Shown: positions 40,201-51,800, counted from the stretch's first letter. The stretch: DNA of 54,285 bases from Oscillatoriaceae cyanobacterium Prado104 (GCA_025454405.1 JALOON010000030.1:1-54285); one strand, 5' to 3'. Numbers and translations: made by a program. The notes: a model not told the origin generated them from the sequence alone.

Positions 40201-43200
40201 AAATCGGGAGCGGTATTGAGATTGCTACTCAAAGTTTGAACGACAAATTGACGAATGAGTTGTGTTTGAATGAATGGAAAAAATGCCTGCACTAACTTGT
40301 CCCGTTTTTGTCGCATTTGCTCTTGCTTTTCAGTATCTGTTAGCGACTCTGGAATTGGTGTAAATAAGACATCAAAGTCGCCTGGATTTTTGAGAAAACC
40401 AGCAAATTGTTTGTTAAAAAACTCCTTGGCTTTTGTTATTGCTTTTACTTGGACGGCATCGAGCAAATTTGCGAAGAGAGGCGATGGATTTGCCGTTGTC
40501 AGTTGTGTTTTTTTGGCATCTAGCAAAACTACTCCTCGAAAAACCAGCCATTGGACTTGGCGAACGGAATCGTAGGTGGCGCGAATGGTAGGATCGGAAA
40601 TTGCATTCGGATTGAGTTTGTTGGCAGGCAAAACATCTTTTTGAGTTACCTCATATTCGATCGTCCCCGTCCACATTGCCATGAATGTATCAACAACATC
40701 GGCTGGCAAAACTAAAGCCAACTTCTGTCGCAATACTTCATCGGTAACGCTGGCAGCATTTTCAGGAATAGCCTGTTCGGCTTGAATCCGGCGAATTTCA
40801 GTTGCGAGTGTTTTAACTAAGCCGAGAATCAGATCGAAATTAACGCGATATTTACCGACAGGAGTGAAGTTGTGCCGCAATAAATAATCCAAATCTTCAG
40901 GCTTGAATCCACTCTGCTTAACTTTCCCGACAATCTCAATAAACTCGATCGTTTGAGTAAAAGGATAATCGCCCTCAATGTTGGTGAGTCCATCAGTTTT
41001 CAGCGGTTTAAAGGGATCGAGTCCCGATAATTCTTTGAGCGCGATCGAATCGCGAATCGATAGCTTCAAGGCTTTTGCCAGCAGTCGGTAGCGATAAAGC
41101 AGAGAAACATTATCCAGGGATAGTTGTGCGGTTTCAAGAGTTTTACCGACGGCATTAAGAATGCGGGCGATATCCTCTGCAGTAAGATTCAGTGCGCCTT
41201 GTATGGCTGGCAAGTGAGCTTTCAGCAAAATACTAGAATTAGACAAATAATTGCCTAACGGATTGTCAAATATTGGATCGTTTTTGAGAATGCTAGGCTT
41301 GAGGAAAAGTTGGGCATAAAGCGAGTTATTACCTGTTGTCGGTAGATTCGACCAAAATGTCAGTAATTTGATGCGACTATTTTTACCGAGATTGAGCCGA
41401 TCGCTAATTGCTTTCAGGTGTGCTAAATAAACTAATGCAGTTTTAAATGCCGCACCGATATTCATTCCGGTTAATGGTCGCATTTTTGCAGGGATAAAAA
41501 CTTGTAAAGCACGATCGAGTTCGCCGATCGTCCAGCCCAGTTTTCGCCACAAGCGCACGAAAAGATTTAACTTCAGAAAGACCAAATTATTGGCTGGATT
41601 GCCATTGGCATAACGTAGAGTTGTTAAATCAAAATTACAGCCAGCATCACGATCGAATAGCACCAAAATTTGGTTAAATTTACCATCATTCCAAGCATTA
41701 TCCAGCCAAGTTTTCGCATTAAAACCAGAACGAGCAAACTTTGCAGTTAGTTTTTGCAACCGCTGTTGAAAAGCTGCTAGTTCGTCTGAAGTTAAAGCTG
41801 GATAGCCTGCTTGACCTTTATAGCGCAAAACATCCTCGATATCGATACCCGAATCATCTGTATCGAGTCGCAATTTCCGCATGATAACCAGTTGTTCCAA
41901 TTCGGGATTTACAAACTCAGTCCTTACCAGATCGACCAATTCTTTATAGCTGACTCCCAAACGCCGTGATAGGGACTTAGCTGAGTTTAAATCGGTACGC
42001 TGACCGTTTTCATCTTCAGCTACGACTGTGGCATCATTTGCAGTTGCATAGCCATATAATTCATACCATTTGAGAACATCAAAATTGGTAAAAATGCTGT
42101 ACTCTGAGGGCGAAATACCTAAAGATTCTGCCCAAATCGCACTGCGATAATAAAGCCTAGGCTTAGTTGTTGTTGGAAAGAGTTCATCTGTCGGCCGCAA
42201 AACTTCTAGAGCTTCAGCAAGGGGAATTTCAAAATAGTTAAAAAATCGGCGAACTGTTTCCAACCATAAATCGAAGGGGAGAGTAAGTGGGTATTTAGCT
42301 TCTTGAAGTTTGGTATAAGCTGCTGCTAAAACATTTTGCGGTTCGGCTAAAAGTTCGGCGGTAGTTGCTAAACCTGTATCGTGTCCGCTATCTGCTGCCA
42401 GTCGATCGTTCGCAACGTAATATTCCAAAATCTCATTGACGACATCAATGTAGGGCAAAACCGTGTGCGTATTCTCGCAGGTTAAAGGTAAATTTGGCAG
42501 ATCGGGACGGCGATCGAGCAGAACTTCATAAGGAGTTTTTTCAGTCTTTGGATCTGGTTTTCCCGGATATTTTTCGCGCCATTTATTGAGGAATTTATTT
42601 TGCTCGATCGGATTCTTAAATGGATAGGACGCACCTCCATGTTTTACTTTCCAATCGTCGAGGAAGTTTTTCCAGACTAAAGCTTCTGGATTGCGAGATT
42701 GAGTTAGATCGGTTTTATAATCGAGGAAATCTAGCAAATCGACAAAGTAAGCTGCGGGACTCAGCACGGAACGACACTGTTCGCACTCGCAAAAATCGAG
42801 CGATCCGAATAGGGTTTCCATTGTGGGATAGTGCTTAATGAGTGCTTCCGTGGCATCTTTGCGGATGGCAGGAGATGGAGAGGTAGCAGCAATGGATACA
42901 GATCGATCGAGCTGCTTGGCGGCAGTGAAAAAGTTAAAGGTAACGGTAGAAACTTGCTCGGCTTTGCGATACACCAATCGCGCTTCGTCTGCTGAAGGGA
43001 AATATTTACCAAAGCGATCGATAAATTTTTCATAAGGAAATGCCACAACATCTAGGGCTGAGGTAAATTCCTTTTCTAGTAAAACTTTGAGAGCTTCATC
43101 TGTGGGAGAAATCTGATACAAACGCTGTAACAATTTAGTGCCTTCGATCGCGTTTTTTACCTGACTCGATTCAATCCCATTTAAAACAGTTTTAAGATTG

Positions 43201-45290
43201 TCTTTGATGAATGAGGCGATCGGGGTTCTGCCTAGCTCAAAACCGATCGAGCGAGCATTTTGCAGAAATTGGCGGACGGGGGCTTTGAGTTCGCTGTGTT
43301 GAGTTCCCAGGCGCAATTCATCTTTTTCGAGCGCGCGATCGATAACTTTTGTAGGAAAAGAAAGTCGCACTTTCCGAGCCAGATCGGCAGCATAAGCATC
43401 CAATCGATCGGCAATTTTTTCACCTGCATAAATCGGGGGAATCAGTGTTTGCAATATTTCATCTTTATTATCTGCCAAATCTCTCAGACTTGCTTTCCAA
43501 GTATCTGCCAGGTAAAAGTCTTTGTCTACTAATTCTGATAGCCGATCGAGCGACGGAATTTCCTTTTGCAGTTTTTGAGCGAGACTAACATTATTGAGGG
43601 TAAGGTAGGCAAATTTACCTTGTAATTTGAGACTATTTATTTTCGCATCAGCAATACCGCTTTCCTTAGCTTTCTGCCAGAGTTCGGCTCCTTGATACTG
43701 AGAATTGAGGTCGGCAAAAATCGTTTTTTCTTGAATTCGATCGGTATCAAGCAAACCAGAGCGATCGAGGAATTCTCCCATACTGGATACAGCCCCCGGC
43801 GCGATTTCTGTCCGGCGATTTTGACGGGCAAAAGTATTAAAAGTAGCTTTTGCGCCAGCCACTTGCGCATCTGTCAAACTGACAATTCCCGCTTCCCGCG
43901 CTCTCGCGATCGCCTTTTCTACCACTTGAACATCCAAATTCGCCAGTTCGTCTTTATCGGTTGGCAATCCGACACGAAACATGGCATAAAGAGCATCAGC
44001 AGAAATCCCCGTATCAGCACTGATTTTGACAGCCGAAGCAGCTAGAAAAATCAACCGCGCATCCCATCCAGTTGCTTGGTGAAGTAAAGAAAAGTCCTGT
44101 CGCTGACTGTTTTCTTCAGCGCTACCGAGTTGTTCTAAACTGTCGAGTTGTTGCCTCAGATCGCCAATCAAGCTTTGATACTCCGGTACTAATTTCTTTA
44201 TCGAACTGGGTGCAACTAGATTTAAAACTTCATTTTTACTGGCATTACGTTTGATATTAGAAAGAGATGTTTCTTCTCCTTGAGAATCGATCGCGCAGAC
44301 TTCTAGATTCACGGCTTTACCGTTAACTGGGTAAGACAAGGCATAAAAGCCTTGGGCATCAGTTTTTACTTCTTTTAGTAATTCTTTTTTGTCACCAAAA
44401 CCGCGATGGTACACCCTGAGAGTTACTCCATCTGCGGGTATGGCGCTATCGAGAATAATTCGTCCTTCTAGGCGGTGATTAGGCACGTTGAAGGTGGCGA
44501 TCGCTCGTTCTAAAGCTATTTTTGAATTATCATCAAAAACACCCGTGCGATCGAGTTTGTAGTTAGCTTGCAGTTGCATCAGCGCGTCGCGAGTTCCCAC
44601 ACCAAAAACTTGCTCGTTAAGTTCATTTTGAGGAATCGCCAAGTTGAGTTTATTTAGATTAGCTTGCAGTGCTTTGACTTCAGCGCCGCGATCGTTGAGA
44701 GTGAGGAATTTACTAGCATGGCGATCGCCCCCTAAGTTTCCCAGTTTGGCATCAATGCTATTCAATTTGCCCGCGTGTTCTCCCAACTTAGAGTCAATAC
44801 TGCCCAATCGAGTGGTTTGTTCGCCGAGTTGAGAATTAATGCTGCCTAATCGCTCGTTTCGATCGCTAAGATTGTCTTCGATTTTGCCAAGTTTATTCAG
44901 TTGGTTGTCAATGCTGCCCAATCGTTCGGTGCTACCGGCGATCGCATCAAGTTTTTTGTTAATTTCTGGCAATAGTTCATCGGAAATATCAGAAAAAGCA
45001 CCGAGTTCTTTCAATACTTTATTGAGCGCTTCTGCGGTAGCTCGATCGACACCTTCTATTTGAGGTTGGATTCCTGTCTGTTCCCAAAAACGTTTGAGTA
45101 ACTGATAAGTTGCATTGTCTGAGAAAAATTGACGCTGTTGTTCTTCGAGCAAAACCTTTTCGAGTTTTTGTTGCTCTCGCGGATCGAGTTTAAACCATTG
45201 CCGGCGCAACAGAAACAGCAAACCATTTTGTAGGTTAACGATTGCAGAACCTTTATCGCCGAGTCGGAGGGGGAAGGTAATGGGAGACAT
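37203..45290 (-). CDS. Tc toxin TcA, N-terminal component with peptidoglycan-binding-like repeats
   Basis: The start is placed at the ATG at 45290 (MSPITFPLRLGDKG) with AAAGGAG 8 bases upstream; a TTG two codons earlier is less likely. Domains, by residue: two peptidoglycan-binding-like repeats (LGDKGSAIVNLQNGL ~10; LNDRGAEVKALQANLNKL ~200), between them a coiled coil of LGSID-type units (~117-190); a carboxypeptidase-regulatory-like β-domain (~275-345); a VRP1/Tc signature SPAAYFVDLLDFL (~850); a PA14-like domain (~1745-1840, GYFEVPAAGDYRFFVVFDK); the ABC-toxin N helical region (~1990); and a neuraminidase-like region with SLPHKYFYRRYAHQMWTPWE (~2290). TcA forms the pentameric translocation channel and binds receptors. 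Its partner gene carries the C-terminal part. Confidence 0.87.
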   Translation of the reverse strand: MSPITFPLRLGDKGSAIVNLQNGLLFLLRRQWFKLDPREQQKLEKVLLEEQQRQFFSDNATYQLLKRFWEQTGIQPQIEGVDRATAEALNKVLKELGAFSDISDELLPEINKKLDAIAGSTERLGSIDNQLNKLGKIEDNLSDRNERLGSINSQLGEQTTRLGSIDSKLGEHAGKLNSIDAKLGNLGGDRHASKFLTLNDRGAEVKALQANLNKLNLAIPQNELNEQVFGVGTRDALMQLQANYKLDRTGVFDDNSKIALERAIATFNVPNHRLEGRIILDSAIPADGVTLRVYHRGFGDKKELLKEVKTDAQGFYALSYPVNGKAVNLEVCAIDSQGEETSLSNIKRNASKNEVLNLVAPSSIKKLVPEYQSLIGDLRQQLDSLEQLGSAEENSQRQDFSLLHQATGWDARLIFLAASAVKISADTGISADALYAMFRVGLPTDKDELANLDVQVVEKAIARAREAGIVSLTDAQVAGAKATFNTFARQNRRTEIAPGAVSSMGEFLDRSGLLDTDRIQEKTIFADLNSQYQGAELWQKAKESGIADAKINSLKLQGKFAYLTLNNVSLAQKLQKEIPSLDRLSELVDKDFYLADTWKASLRDLADNKDEILQTLIPPIYAGEKIADRLDAYAADLARKVRLSFPTKVIDRALEKDELRLGTQHSELKAPVRQFLQNARSIGFELGRTPIASFIKDNLKTVLNGIESSQVKNAIEGTKLLQRLYQISPTDEALKVLLEKEFTSALDVVAFPYEKFIDRFGKYFPSADEARLVYRKAEQVSTVTFNFFTAAKQLDRSVSIAATSPSPAIRKDATEALIKHYPTMETLFGSLDFCECEQCRSVLSPAAYFVDLLDFLDYKTDLTQSRNPEALVWKNFLDDWKVKHGGASYPFKNPIEQNKFLNKWREKYPGKPDPKTEKTPYEVLLDRRPDLPNLPLTCENTHTVLPYIDVVNEILEYYVANDRLAADSGHDTGLATTAELLAEPQNVLAAAYTKLQEAKYPLTLPFDLWLETVRRFFNYFEIPLAEALEVLRPTDELFPTTTKPRLYYRSAIWAESLGISPSEYSIFTNFDVLKWYELYGYATANDATVVAEDENGQRTDLNSAKSLSRRLGVSYKELVDLVRTEFVNPELEQLVIMRKLRLDTDDSGIDIEDVLRYKGQAGYPALTSDELAAFQQRLQKLTAKFARSGFNAKTWLDNAWNDGKFNQILVLFDRDAGCNFDLTTLRYANGNPANNLVFLKLNLFVRLWRKLGWTIGELDRALQVFIPAKMRPLTGMNIGAAFKTALVYLAHLKAISDRLNLGKNSRIKLLTFWSNLPTTGNNSLYAQLFLKPSILKNDPIFDNPLGNYLSNSSILLKAHLPAIQGALNLTAEDIARILNAVGKTLETAQLSLDNVSLLYRYRLLAKALKLSIRDSIALKELSGLDPFKPLKTDGLTNIEGDYPFTQTIEFIEIVGKVKQSGFKPEDLDYLLRHNFTPVGKYRVNFDLILGLVKTLATEIRRIQAEQAIPENAASVTDEVLRQKLALVLPADVVDTFMAMWTGTIEYEVTQKDVLPANKLNPNAISDPTIRATYDSVRQVQWLVFRGVVLLDAKKTQLTTANPSPLFANLLDAVQVKAITKAKEFFNKQFAGFLKNPGDFDVLFTPIPESLTDTEKQEQMRQKRDKLVQAFFPFIQTQLIRQFVVQTLSSNLNTAPDFTDALLTNNQFLTDPTNSAERLLDAFTMVRQQRINASFSIAVDVINASFFASNDGTGMAVTKLIPTADTTAKSPDTNSARLAGYFEVPAAGDYRFFVVFDKLNAEAELRFSHLPDPLLRGKATEANNKEISQFTELKPGILYQFTLDLRNLDRGNATLLIQGDTLPKDSLSQLTLYPQTVVDQIHRAYILLAKTFQLIQGLGLSDREIRYLLAHPADFNNLNFSQIPTSVNDNSPALATELFGKFLRLADYTQLKRNLAIEADGLITLFENARRRYSRVADPSIAKTAHLDRLYQQIADLTRREKAMVKSVAEYLKYSTESVIEGDELKLASPDFATEKSIGRLWKVLQLIEKIGVSVESIARWATPSPDFNIARDLRNAVKARYETATWQQIAQPIFDKLRQQQRDALVAYIMPRHGFDRLEQLFEYFLIDLGMEPIVQTSRIRLAISSVQLFIQRCLLNLEPQVQPPAINSKHWQWMKRYRVWEANRKIFLYPENWLEPEFRDDKTHLFDELESTLLQSDISNDLAEDAFFNYLKKLEELARLEIVTMYLEEKPLDPASNTLHVIGRTYSLPHKYFYRRYAHQMWTPWEPVTTEIEGDHLVAVVWRDRLHLFWVTFLEKANANPNGAGKAGEGNLASASFNSIVAASNQALQRKVEVQLNWSEYYQGKWTTRESGGFGNPLEVLVDMNFDSHQVLIHIIKENKEGEEGAVIINLSGDNFYNLVAVGEGFGAVVNETAFRVVSKNGLSEIYPTAFPQAMPYSKNGINATQYKASGSLQVSFVERIETVNGGTPTPTNTTKNILQQGGNFSLLMPSNPSMQWTAEIAALVSPFFYQDNLHTFFVEPTLTETTIERYQEWIVPKPKPTKKPNEWSAEIPIEHSVARPRLPIPDPIDPLAKFAIDSQKDWVTNARTVIQVGEFFIGRSGGLDRTNLPAIGNLKGINRAIANSQLDVEINATDSNISLNIVGSSGLNSALVESVNANLKANLNTRLNFRQER

Positions 45291-45370
45291 GAGCAAAACT
45301 CCTTTTTTGAATTTGTTGTGTTATGAGCTATTTTTTAGGGTGGTCGATACGTAGCTGGTGCTAATGAATT

Positions 45371-45659
45371 CTAAAAACAATAAGTTTGAGTTGATGCCGA
45401 TCGCACCATACAATAACCGATATCAATGTCAGTTGCGTTGCGCTGAAGCCAGATTTTTCCATCTTTGATATCGAAGTGTATAACGGTGTAATAAATTCGC
45501 TCCAGTCCTTTCCAAACAACTGGTATGAGCCGATAGCGATCGCGCACAGGATCGAAAAATAGCTCGTTTTCTACATACATCTTCGTTGCGGGATTGAAAT
45601 TGACTGTGCTTTTCCAATAGGGTTTGGATGCAAGACCGATAGCGCTCTAATTTATCCAT
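45371..45659 (-). pseudogene. xisI: xisI remnant, frameshifted and C-terminally truncated
   Basis: MDKLERYRSCIQTLLEKHSQ (from 45659) continues after a one-base shift as NPATKMYVENELFFDPVRDR and then FDIKDGKIWLQRNATDIDI, the order found in XisI, an excision-controlling factor of cyanobacterial fdxN elements. The C-terminal ~30 residues of XisI are replaced by unrelated sequence. No xisH partner is seen. In frame before it lie 28 codons (45660-45743, MSQHPFQINDRIIDRNTQKA) that look like the start of a β-domain of Tc-associated proteins, so two broken pieces are joined here. Confidence 0.75.
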
Positions 45660-45852
45660 TGCTTCAATTGGTAATTCGGGGACTGCTTTTTGGGTATTGC
45701 GATCGATTATGCGATCGTTGATTTGAAATGGGTGCTGGCTCATGGTTAAAAGTCTCCAGAAAGATATTTGATAGGTTTGAGCAGTAATGTTGGGTTTCGT
45801 GTCCTGAACTCAATTTATGAGAGTGAGTGCACTCAAAGACAAATAATTTGCC

Positions 45853-48800
45853 TTACCAATTCACTCGGATAAAAGTTACGCCGGGTATCCGCAATGTGTC
45901 TTGAATGGTGCCAATCAATCGTCCATCACCAGTCAAAATAGGATATCCAGTCTGGCGACCATGAATTACTAGGGCTGCATCAGCAGTAGTGTCACCAGCT
46001 CCCTGCTGTCTTGCAATTTGCCAGAAAGTATCTCTCAATTCAGGTGTAGTTAATTGGGCCACTCGCGGACTCAGAGGAGTAACACCTTCTTCTAAAAGAA
46101 ATTGTGCTCTTTGTACCTGTTGCACTTCACTTGTCACGTCAAGGAATTCTCTAAGTTGACTGAAAGTTATACGTGGATCACCAGAGCGTATTGCAGCTAG
46201 AGCATTAGGATTTCCTTGATCTGCCGCTCTAGCAAGAACGTTAGCATCAACAATTGTTGGAGGACGAGAACCACTAGCAGTTGTCGCTGCTGCGGTGGGT
46301 CTTGCTGCTTCAACAGCTTCAGTTGCAGTTGCTCTAGTTCCTGAACCTGCGGTTGCTCTAGTTCCTGAACCTGCTGCTGCCCTAGTTCCTGAACTTGCGG
46401 TTGCTCTAGTTCCTGAACCTGCTGCTGCCCTAGTTCCTGAACTTGCGGTTGCTCTAGCTCCTGAACCTGCTGCTGCCCTGGTTCCTGAACTTGCGGTTGC
46501 TCTAGTTCCTGAACTTAAGGCTGTTCTGGTTCCAGAACTCGCTGCTGTGCTAGCACCTCCTCTAAGTGCGCTAATTGCCGCCGACCCACCGCGTACAACA
46601 CCAAAAGTTACAAGTCCAATAGCAGCATCTTGAACAGCAGCACCTAATGTCTGTTGCTGCCCTGTAAGTGCGCGTGTTGTTGCGCCTCCAGCAACTCCTG
46701 CTACCGCCGCCGCAGTAGCCTGTACAGCAAGACTTGCACCCATTGTTAACCCAGCAACAGCTCCAGAGACTGCTCCACCTGCTGCTGACGCTCCCACAGC
46801 GCCCCAATTGCTAACTCTACCTTCAGTAATAAGTTGTCGTCCTGCTTCAATACCCCCACCAATAACAGCACCCACAGCAGCACCCACAGCAGCGGCAAGA
46901 AAGTTAATTGCTTCGCCATCAGGGTCAAATGCTATGACTGGTTTATTTTGTACGTAAACATAAGGTTGATAGGTTGCGTACTCAAAAGTAGAAGCTTTAT
47001 ATATCGCGGGATCGAAACTGCTCCATCTTCCTAACCACGCCGCATAATATCTTGCCCCGTGATAGTAAAGTCCAGTTTCTTCATCCCGTTCTTTTCCTGT
47101 GTAGCGATAGCGTTTTAACCCAACTTCTGCTGCACTACGTCCAGCTTGATAGGATGTACTGCCATAGGGATAGTATTCTTCGTAGGAGATGACATTACCT
47201 GCTTCATCTAATTCTAAACAGGCGGAACCGAGGTGATTGTCGTATTGATAGCGAGTAAGAGAAACGTTAAGATTGGTGTTGTCAGTGGTATCTAGCGTTT
47301 TGGTTTCTACCAAAGCAATTCGCTTCCGATCGTCCATAACGTGCAACGTTTCCCGTTCCAATTTACGAGTATTGCCATCGTTTTCATATTCCCGATAAAT
47401 CTCAAAACCACCCAAATAGATGCGTTCTTTCATCCGAGTTGAGGTTTGTCCAGGTGCAGCTTGCCGTTCCGTAACTTTCCGCACGCGCTGACCGCTAGCA
47501 TCGTAAACGTAGTAAGTAATTTCAGGCGTACTGCCGTTATTAACTACCTGCTTTGAACTTGCCTGTAATTGGTCATGGTCATCCCACTGCATCAAAGGCA
47601 GATGCGGCATTCGAGTCATATTTCCGCAGGCATCGTATTCGTAACGGGCACTCAAAACTCCTGGCAAATCTCCCGGCAAACTTGTGCGGCTGAGGCGATT
47701 GTTTGTTTTCCCTGCTTCGATCGAACTCGGTTCGTTGTAAGCATAGTGGCGCGTCCACCCTCCTCTTACTGCCTGATGAATCATTGCGATAATATTACCC
47801 ACCGCATCGTATTCATACCGTTCGGTGTAATTTCCCATCGCATTACCATCGCTGGGATGGGGTAGATTCATCCGAAACGCATCGTCATGGTCAATTTGTC
47901 GGGAAGGATTCAAAACCCCACCCGTTTGCCCCAAATGCTCCCGTCCGGTGGCTTTTAGCAAGCGGTAAAGCGGGTCGTATTCATAACTAGAACTGGGTTC
48001 GACTCGCTGATTGCGGAAGTAGATAATGTTTTGAATGTCGGCACGGTCATAAATATGAGTAATATTGCCCACCGGATCGTAGGTGTAGCGCAAATCCTGG
48101 ACGCTTTGAGTTTCGTCTTCACCCAATCGCGATCGAATTGTCAGCAGGCGAGTTAAGCGAAATGTCTTCTCATCATAGTCATAGTGAGTTCTAACTTCAT
48201 TGCCATACTCAATTAGTTTGCGTTGCCCTTTCGCGTTGTAGTTGATGTTAGTAACGGCATGAAGATTGGCAGTCGTGGAATCAAGCAAACCTACTGGTAT
48301 CGCCGTTTGTCGCAACCACAGATCTACCTTTTCCAACAAATTCGCTTCGTTGTAACTCGGTTGAATAATATTGGGACGAATGTCACTGTGATGGGGAGTT
48401 ATCAGCGCGATCGCGCGATTAAGAGCATCGTAACGGGTTAATGCTGTAAATTGTTCCGATTCCAGTTGCAGCGCGGCAGCAGAGACGATCGCCCCCAAAT
48501 CCGTCAAATCTCGCAACGCCATCCAATCAACTGTTTCCTGATAGTTTTGCGCGAACTGACGGCTGCTTTGCAATAAATTGCCCTTAAAGTCATACCGATC
48601 GTTCGTCGCAACTCCCGCACCATCGTAATGCTGGTACAATTGCCCTCTGAGATTGCGATCGGTTTCCGCATGGGTTTCGCCATACACCAACCGTTCCAAC
48701 AATCGGGAGTCAGCCGTTCCCACTCGTACAAAAACGTGAGTGGGACGCTGAAGCGCATCGTAGCGAGTGCTAAACGTCCGATCGAGACTATCCCACATCC

Positions 48801-51800
48801 GAATCGGATTGCCTGCTACATTATTCAACATCCAGCGAACGCCTGCATCCATACTGCGCTGGCGAATTTGATGCCCCAACAGGTCATAGTCATACACCAT
48901 AACCTTACGCCCCAAAGCATCAGTTACCGATCGCTGGTTTCCCTCAATATCCAATTCCACCCGCGTTTCGTATTTTTGGGTAGTGCCATCTGTAGCGAGT
49001 CCGTTATCGGCGATCGTCAAAAACGTTCGCGCTAGAGTATCTAAATGAGCAACAGCAGGCGTATTCGCGTGTTTGGCTGCCAACCAAGCAGCCCGCATTC
49101 CTCGATCGCCCGGTTCTGGATTGCTGGGATTGGGACTGGCGCGATCGACATACCATTCACTTTCCAACACCGTATCATTTTCATCCCAAGTAATCTGCTG
49201 CCACGCATCAAACTCGACTTTCGAGAACGTACCGTTGGGCAAATCTGTCCGAATTACTCGTTCCAAAGGATCGTAATGAATAATCGGCGTAACGCCCCAT
49301 TCTACTAAATCCCGTTCGGTTTCATAGCGATGGGTTGCACTGAAAAATGGTTCGTATTTTTTAACAGGTTTGCCCTTGTTATTAAAAATTGTCCGTCCCG
49401 TTCCCACCCAACGCGGGTTCGTCTCTTCCAGAATCAATTTACCTGCCGCATTGCGTTTCAAAGAACCATCGGGATTTCTCCCCGGCGCTAATCCCGGTTC
49501 CGCCTGTATTTTCGTTTGAATCTCCCGCCCAAATCCATCGGAATAGAGGAAACTATGTTGAATTTTGGTCTGTTCCCCAATTGCTAAATCCGCCGCATGA
49601 GTTTCTCGCGCCAAAGTGCAAACAACAGCAGGTTGTCCGGTTTCCGAACCATCGGGCAAAACTTGGCGAGTGCGGCGATATCGATCCAGATCGTAAACCA
49701 ATCGGGTGGTTGCATTTGCGAGAATACTGTGAGGATTCGTCAGGGGATTGTCAGTGTAATTTGCGATCGAACTTTCATCCAAATCTGCTACAAAATTTGT
49801 CAAGTTGTCGCCTTTATTTTCCGCAACTTTCCCCATCACCGCCGTTCCCACCACCATTCCCAACGCATCAAACGCAACCCGAACGCGATTTTGATTGGCG
49901 TCGGTAATTTCTTCTGGTTGCAGTACGCGATAATTATTCCGAACTTGTATGGTATTGGCGATCGAATCGATCGTTTGCGTTACTAATAGATGGTAAGCAT
50001 CGTAGGTGCTGGTATAAACATTGCCAAAGGGATCTTTCGTTTCGGTAGAAAGATAGAACTTGGCTGGATCGAAATTTTGCCGTCCCGATGCAATCCACCA
50101 ATTTCCATCCTGCTGATTGTATTTGCCTTCTGCTAATAACAGCGCATTCAAATCGCTGTTGCTAATCTTACTGCCATAAATTTGTGCGAGCAATCCCGGT
50201 GTAAATGCCAGTTTGAAGCTTTCGCAAGGTAATGCCAAAGATTCTACTTCACCTAAAGATAGACAGGTTGGATCGATCGAATTTGCCTGACTGTTGGGAC
50301 GATAGATCGATCGCACTTGCTCGATTAAACGGCGTTGTTTGCCGTTGGTCGGTCTGTCTTCGTAATTGATTTCGCTATCGAAAATGAGAACTAGCGAATT
50401 TGGATTAGTCGGATCGGGTTGTACGAAGTCAGAAATTTGATACCGATTTCCGGTTTTTGAATAGCCAGTTAATTCATAGGTGCGCGTTTCGACCGGCACT
50501 CCAATTCTATACCAATCCAATTCATTGGGTTTATTAGTAACTCGATTTTCAGTGTAAGTAATGACTGTTTTTGTTTGTTCTGGATAAGCTGGATTGCGTC
50601 GCGAATAAGCAATAGCTACTGACTTCAAAACATTGCCAAATTCATCTACATCCAACGTCATCGCATGGGTGACGCGCGGATCGAAAATCTTTCTCTTCTT
50701 CTTTGGATCGGGTTCTGGATCGGTAGGATCGAGGATGAAACTGCGTTCGTAGTGATAGTCGATCGTTTCGCGATCGCGCGTAAAGAATACTGCATGGTTT
50801 ACTCCTGTCCCCCCCTTTTTAAGGGGGGCTAGGGGGGATCTAGATTGCAGTAATTGAATTTCATAATTGCGTTCAGAAACGCTGTAAGGATATTCTTCTT
50901 TATCCGAACCATCTAGCGCGTAGATTTCTTGCCGGAGAATTCTGCCTTTGAGCGATCGCCCCGCCTCTCTTTCTTCCTCAACCGTCAATCCCTCTGGTAA
51001 AATTGTATCCGGTAAAAGTGACGCTGCAAATGCCAATTCTGACTGATTGGGTTCTCGATAATATTCACCTTCAAACTGTTGGGAAATCTGCTGGCTATCG
51101 AGATAAACTCCCGTATGAAACCAGGTCTTTGTCAGTACGGGAGGAACGTGCAAATTCTCCTCCAACGCATTCGTGCCGCCTGCCTGTTGGAACGCTCCAT
51201 AATCCTCGGTATCCCACTGTTCGACAAATCCGAATCCGCGAAATTCCCGTTCTTCTCCATCGAAATAGCCGTGATGGTAGGCATAGCGCGTGACAAAGCG
51301 ATTGCCAGAAATATAATCCCGCGTTTCCACTCGTTCCACTACATGAACTGGAAATGGCAGCTTGGTAATCCAAGGTTTACCCGCGAACTTATCTTGCAAA
51401 TAAAACTTTGTAGAAGGCGCATACTGGACAACAGTTTCTGCGCCCATATTATTGACGGTTTTAATTAATAAATGTGGTTTTTGTCCGCCCATCAAATCGA
51501 TATAACGCATCGCACAAGTAGCATTTCCAGGCAATGGCGAAGACCACACCAAACAAGCCGTGCCATTTCCTAACAAGTCGATCGCCGTTACTGAAACAGT
51601 ATTATCGATCGCCGGAAAACTCTTCACAACTCGCTTTGCCGACCAACTATTTCCCGACTGATTGAAATAAACCTGTACCCCTTCCCCACTCAAATATAGA
51701 ATATCCGTGGTTCCAGAACCGTCAATATCCGCCAACACAATCCGACGCTGGTTAAAGATATCCGGTGCATCGAACCAAGGCGAATTATCCATTGTCACTT

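Noticed and set aside
46295..46633. Ala/Val/Pro-repeat frame on the + strand
   Set aside because: Antisense of the GTRA linker repeats of the toxin gene.
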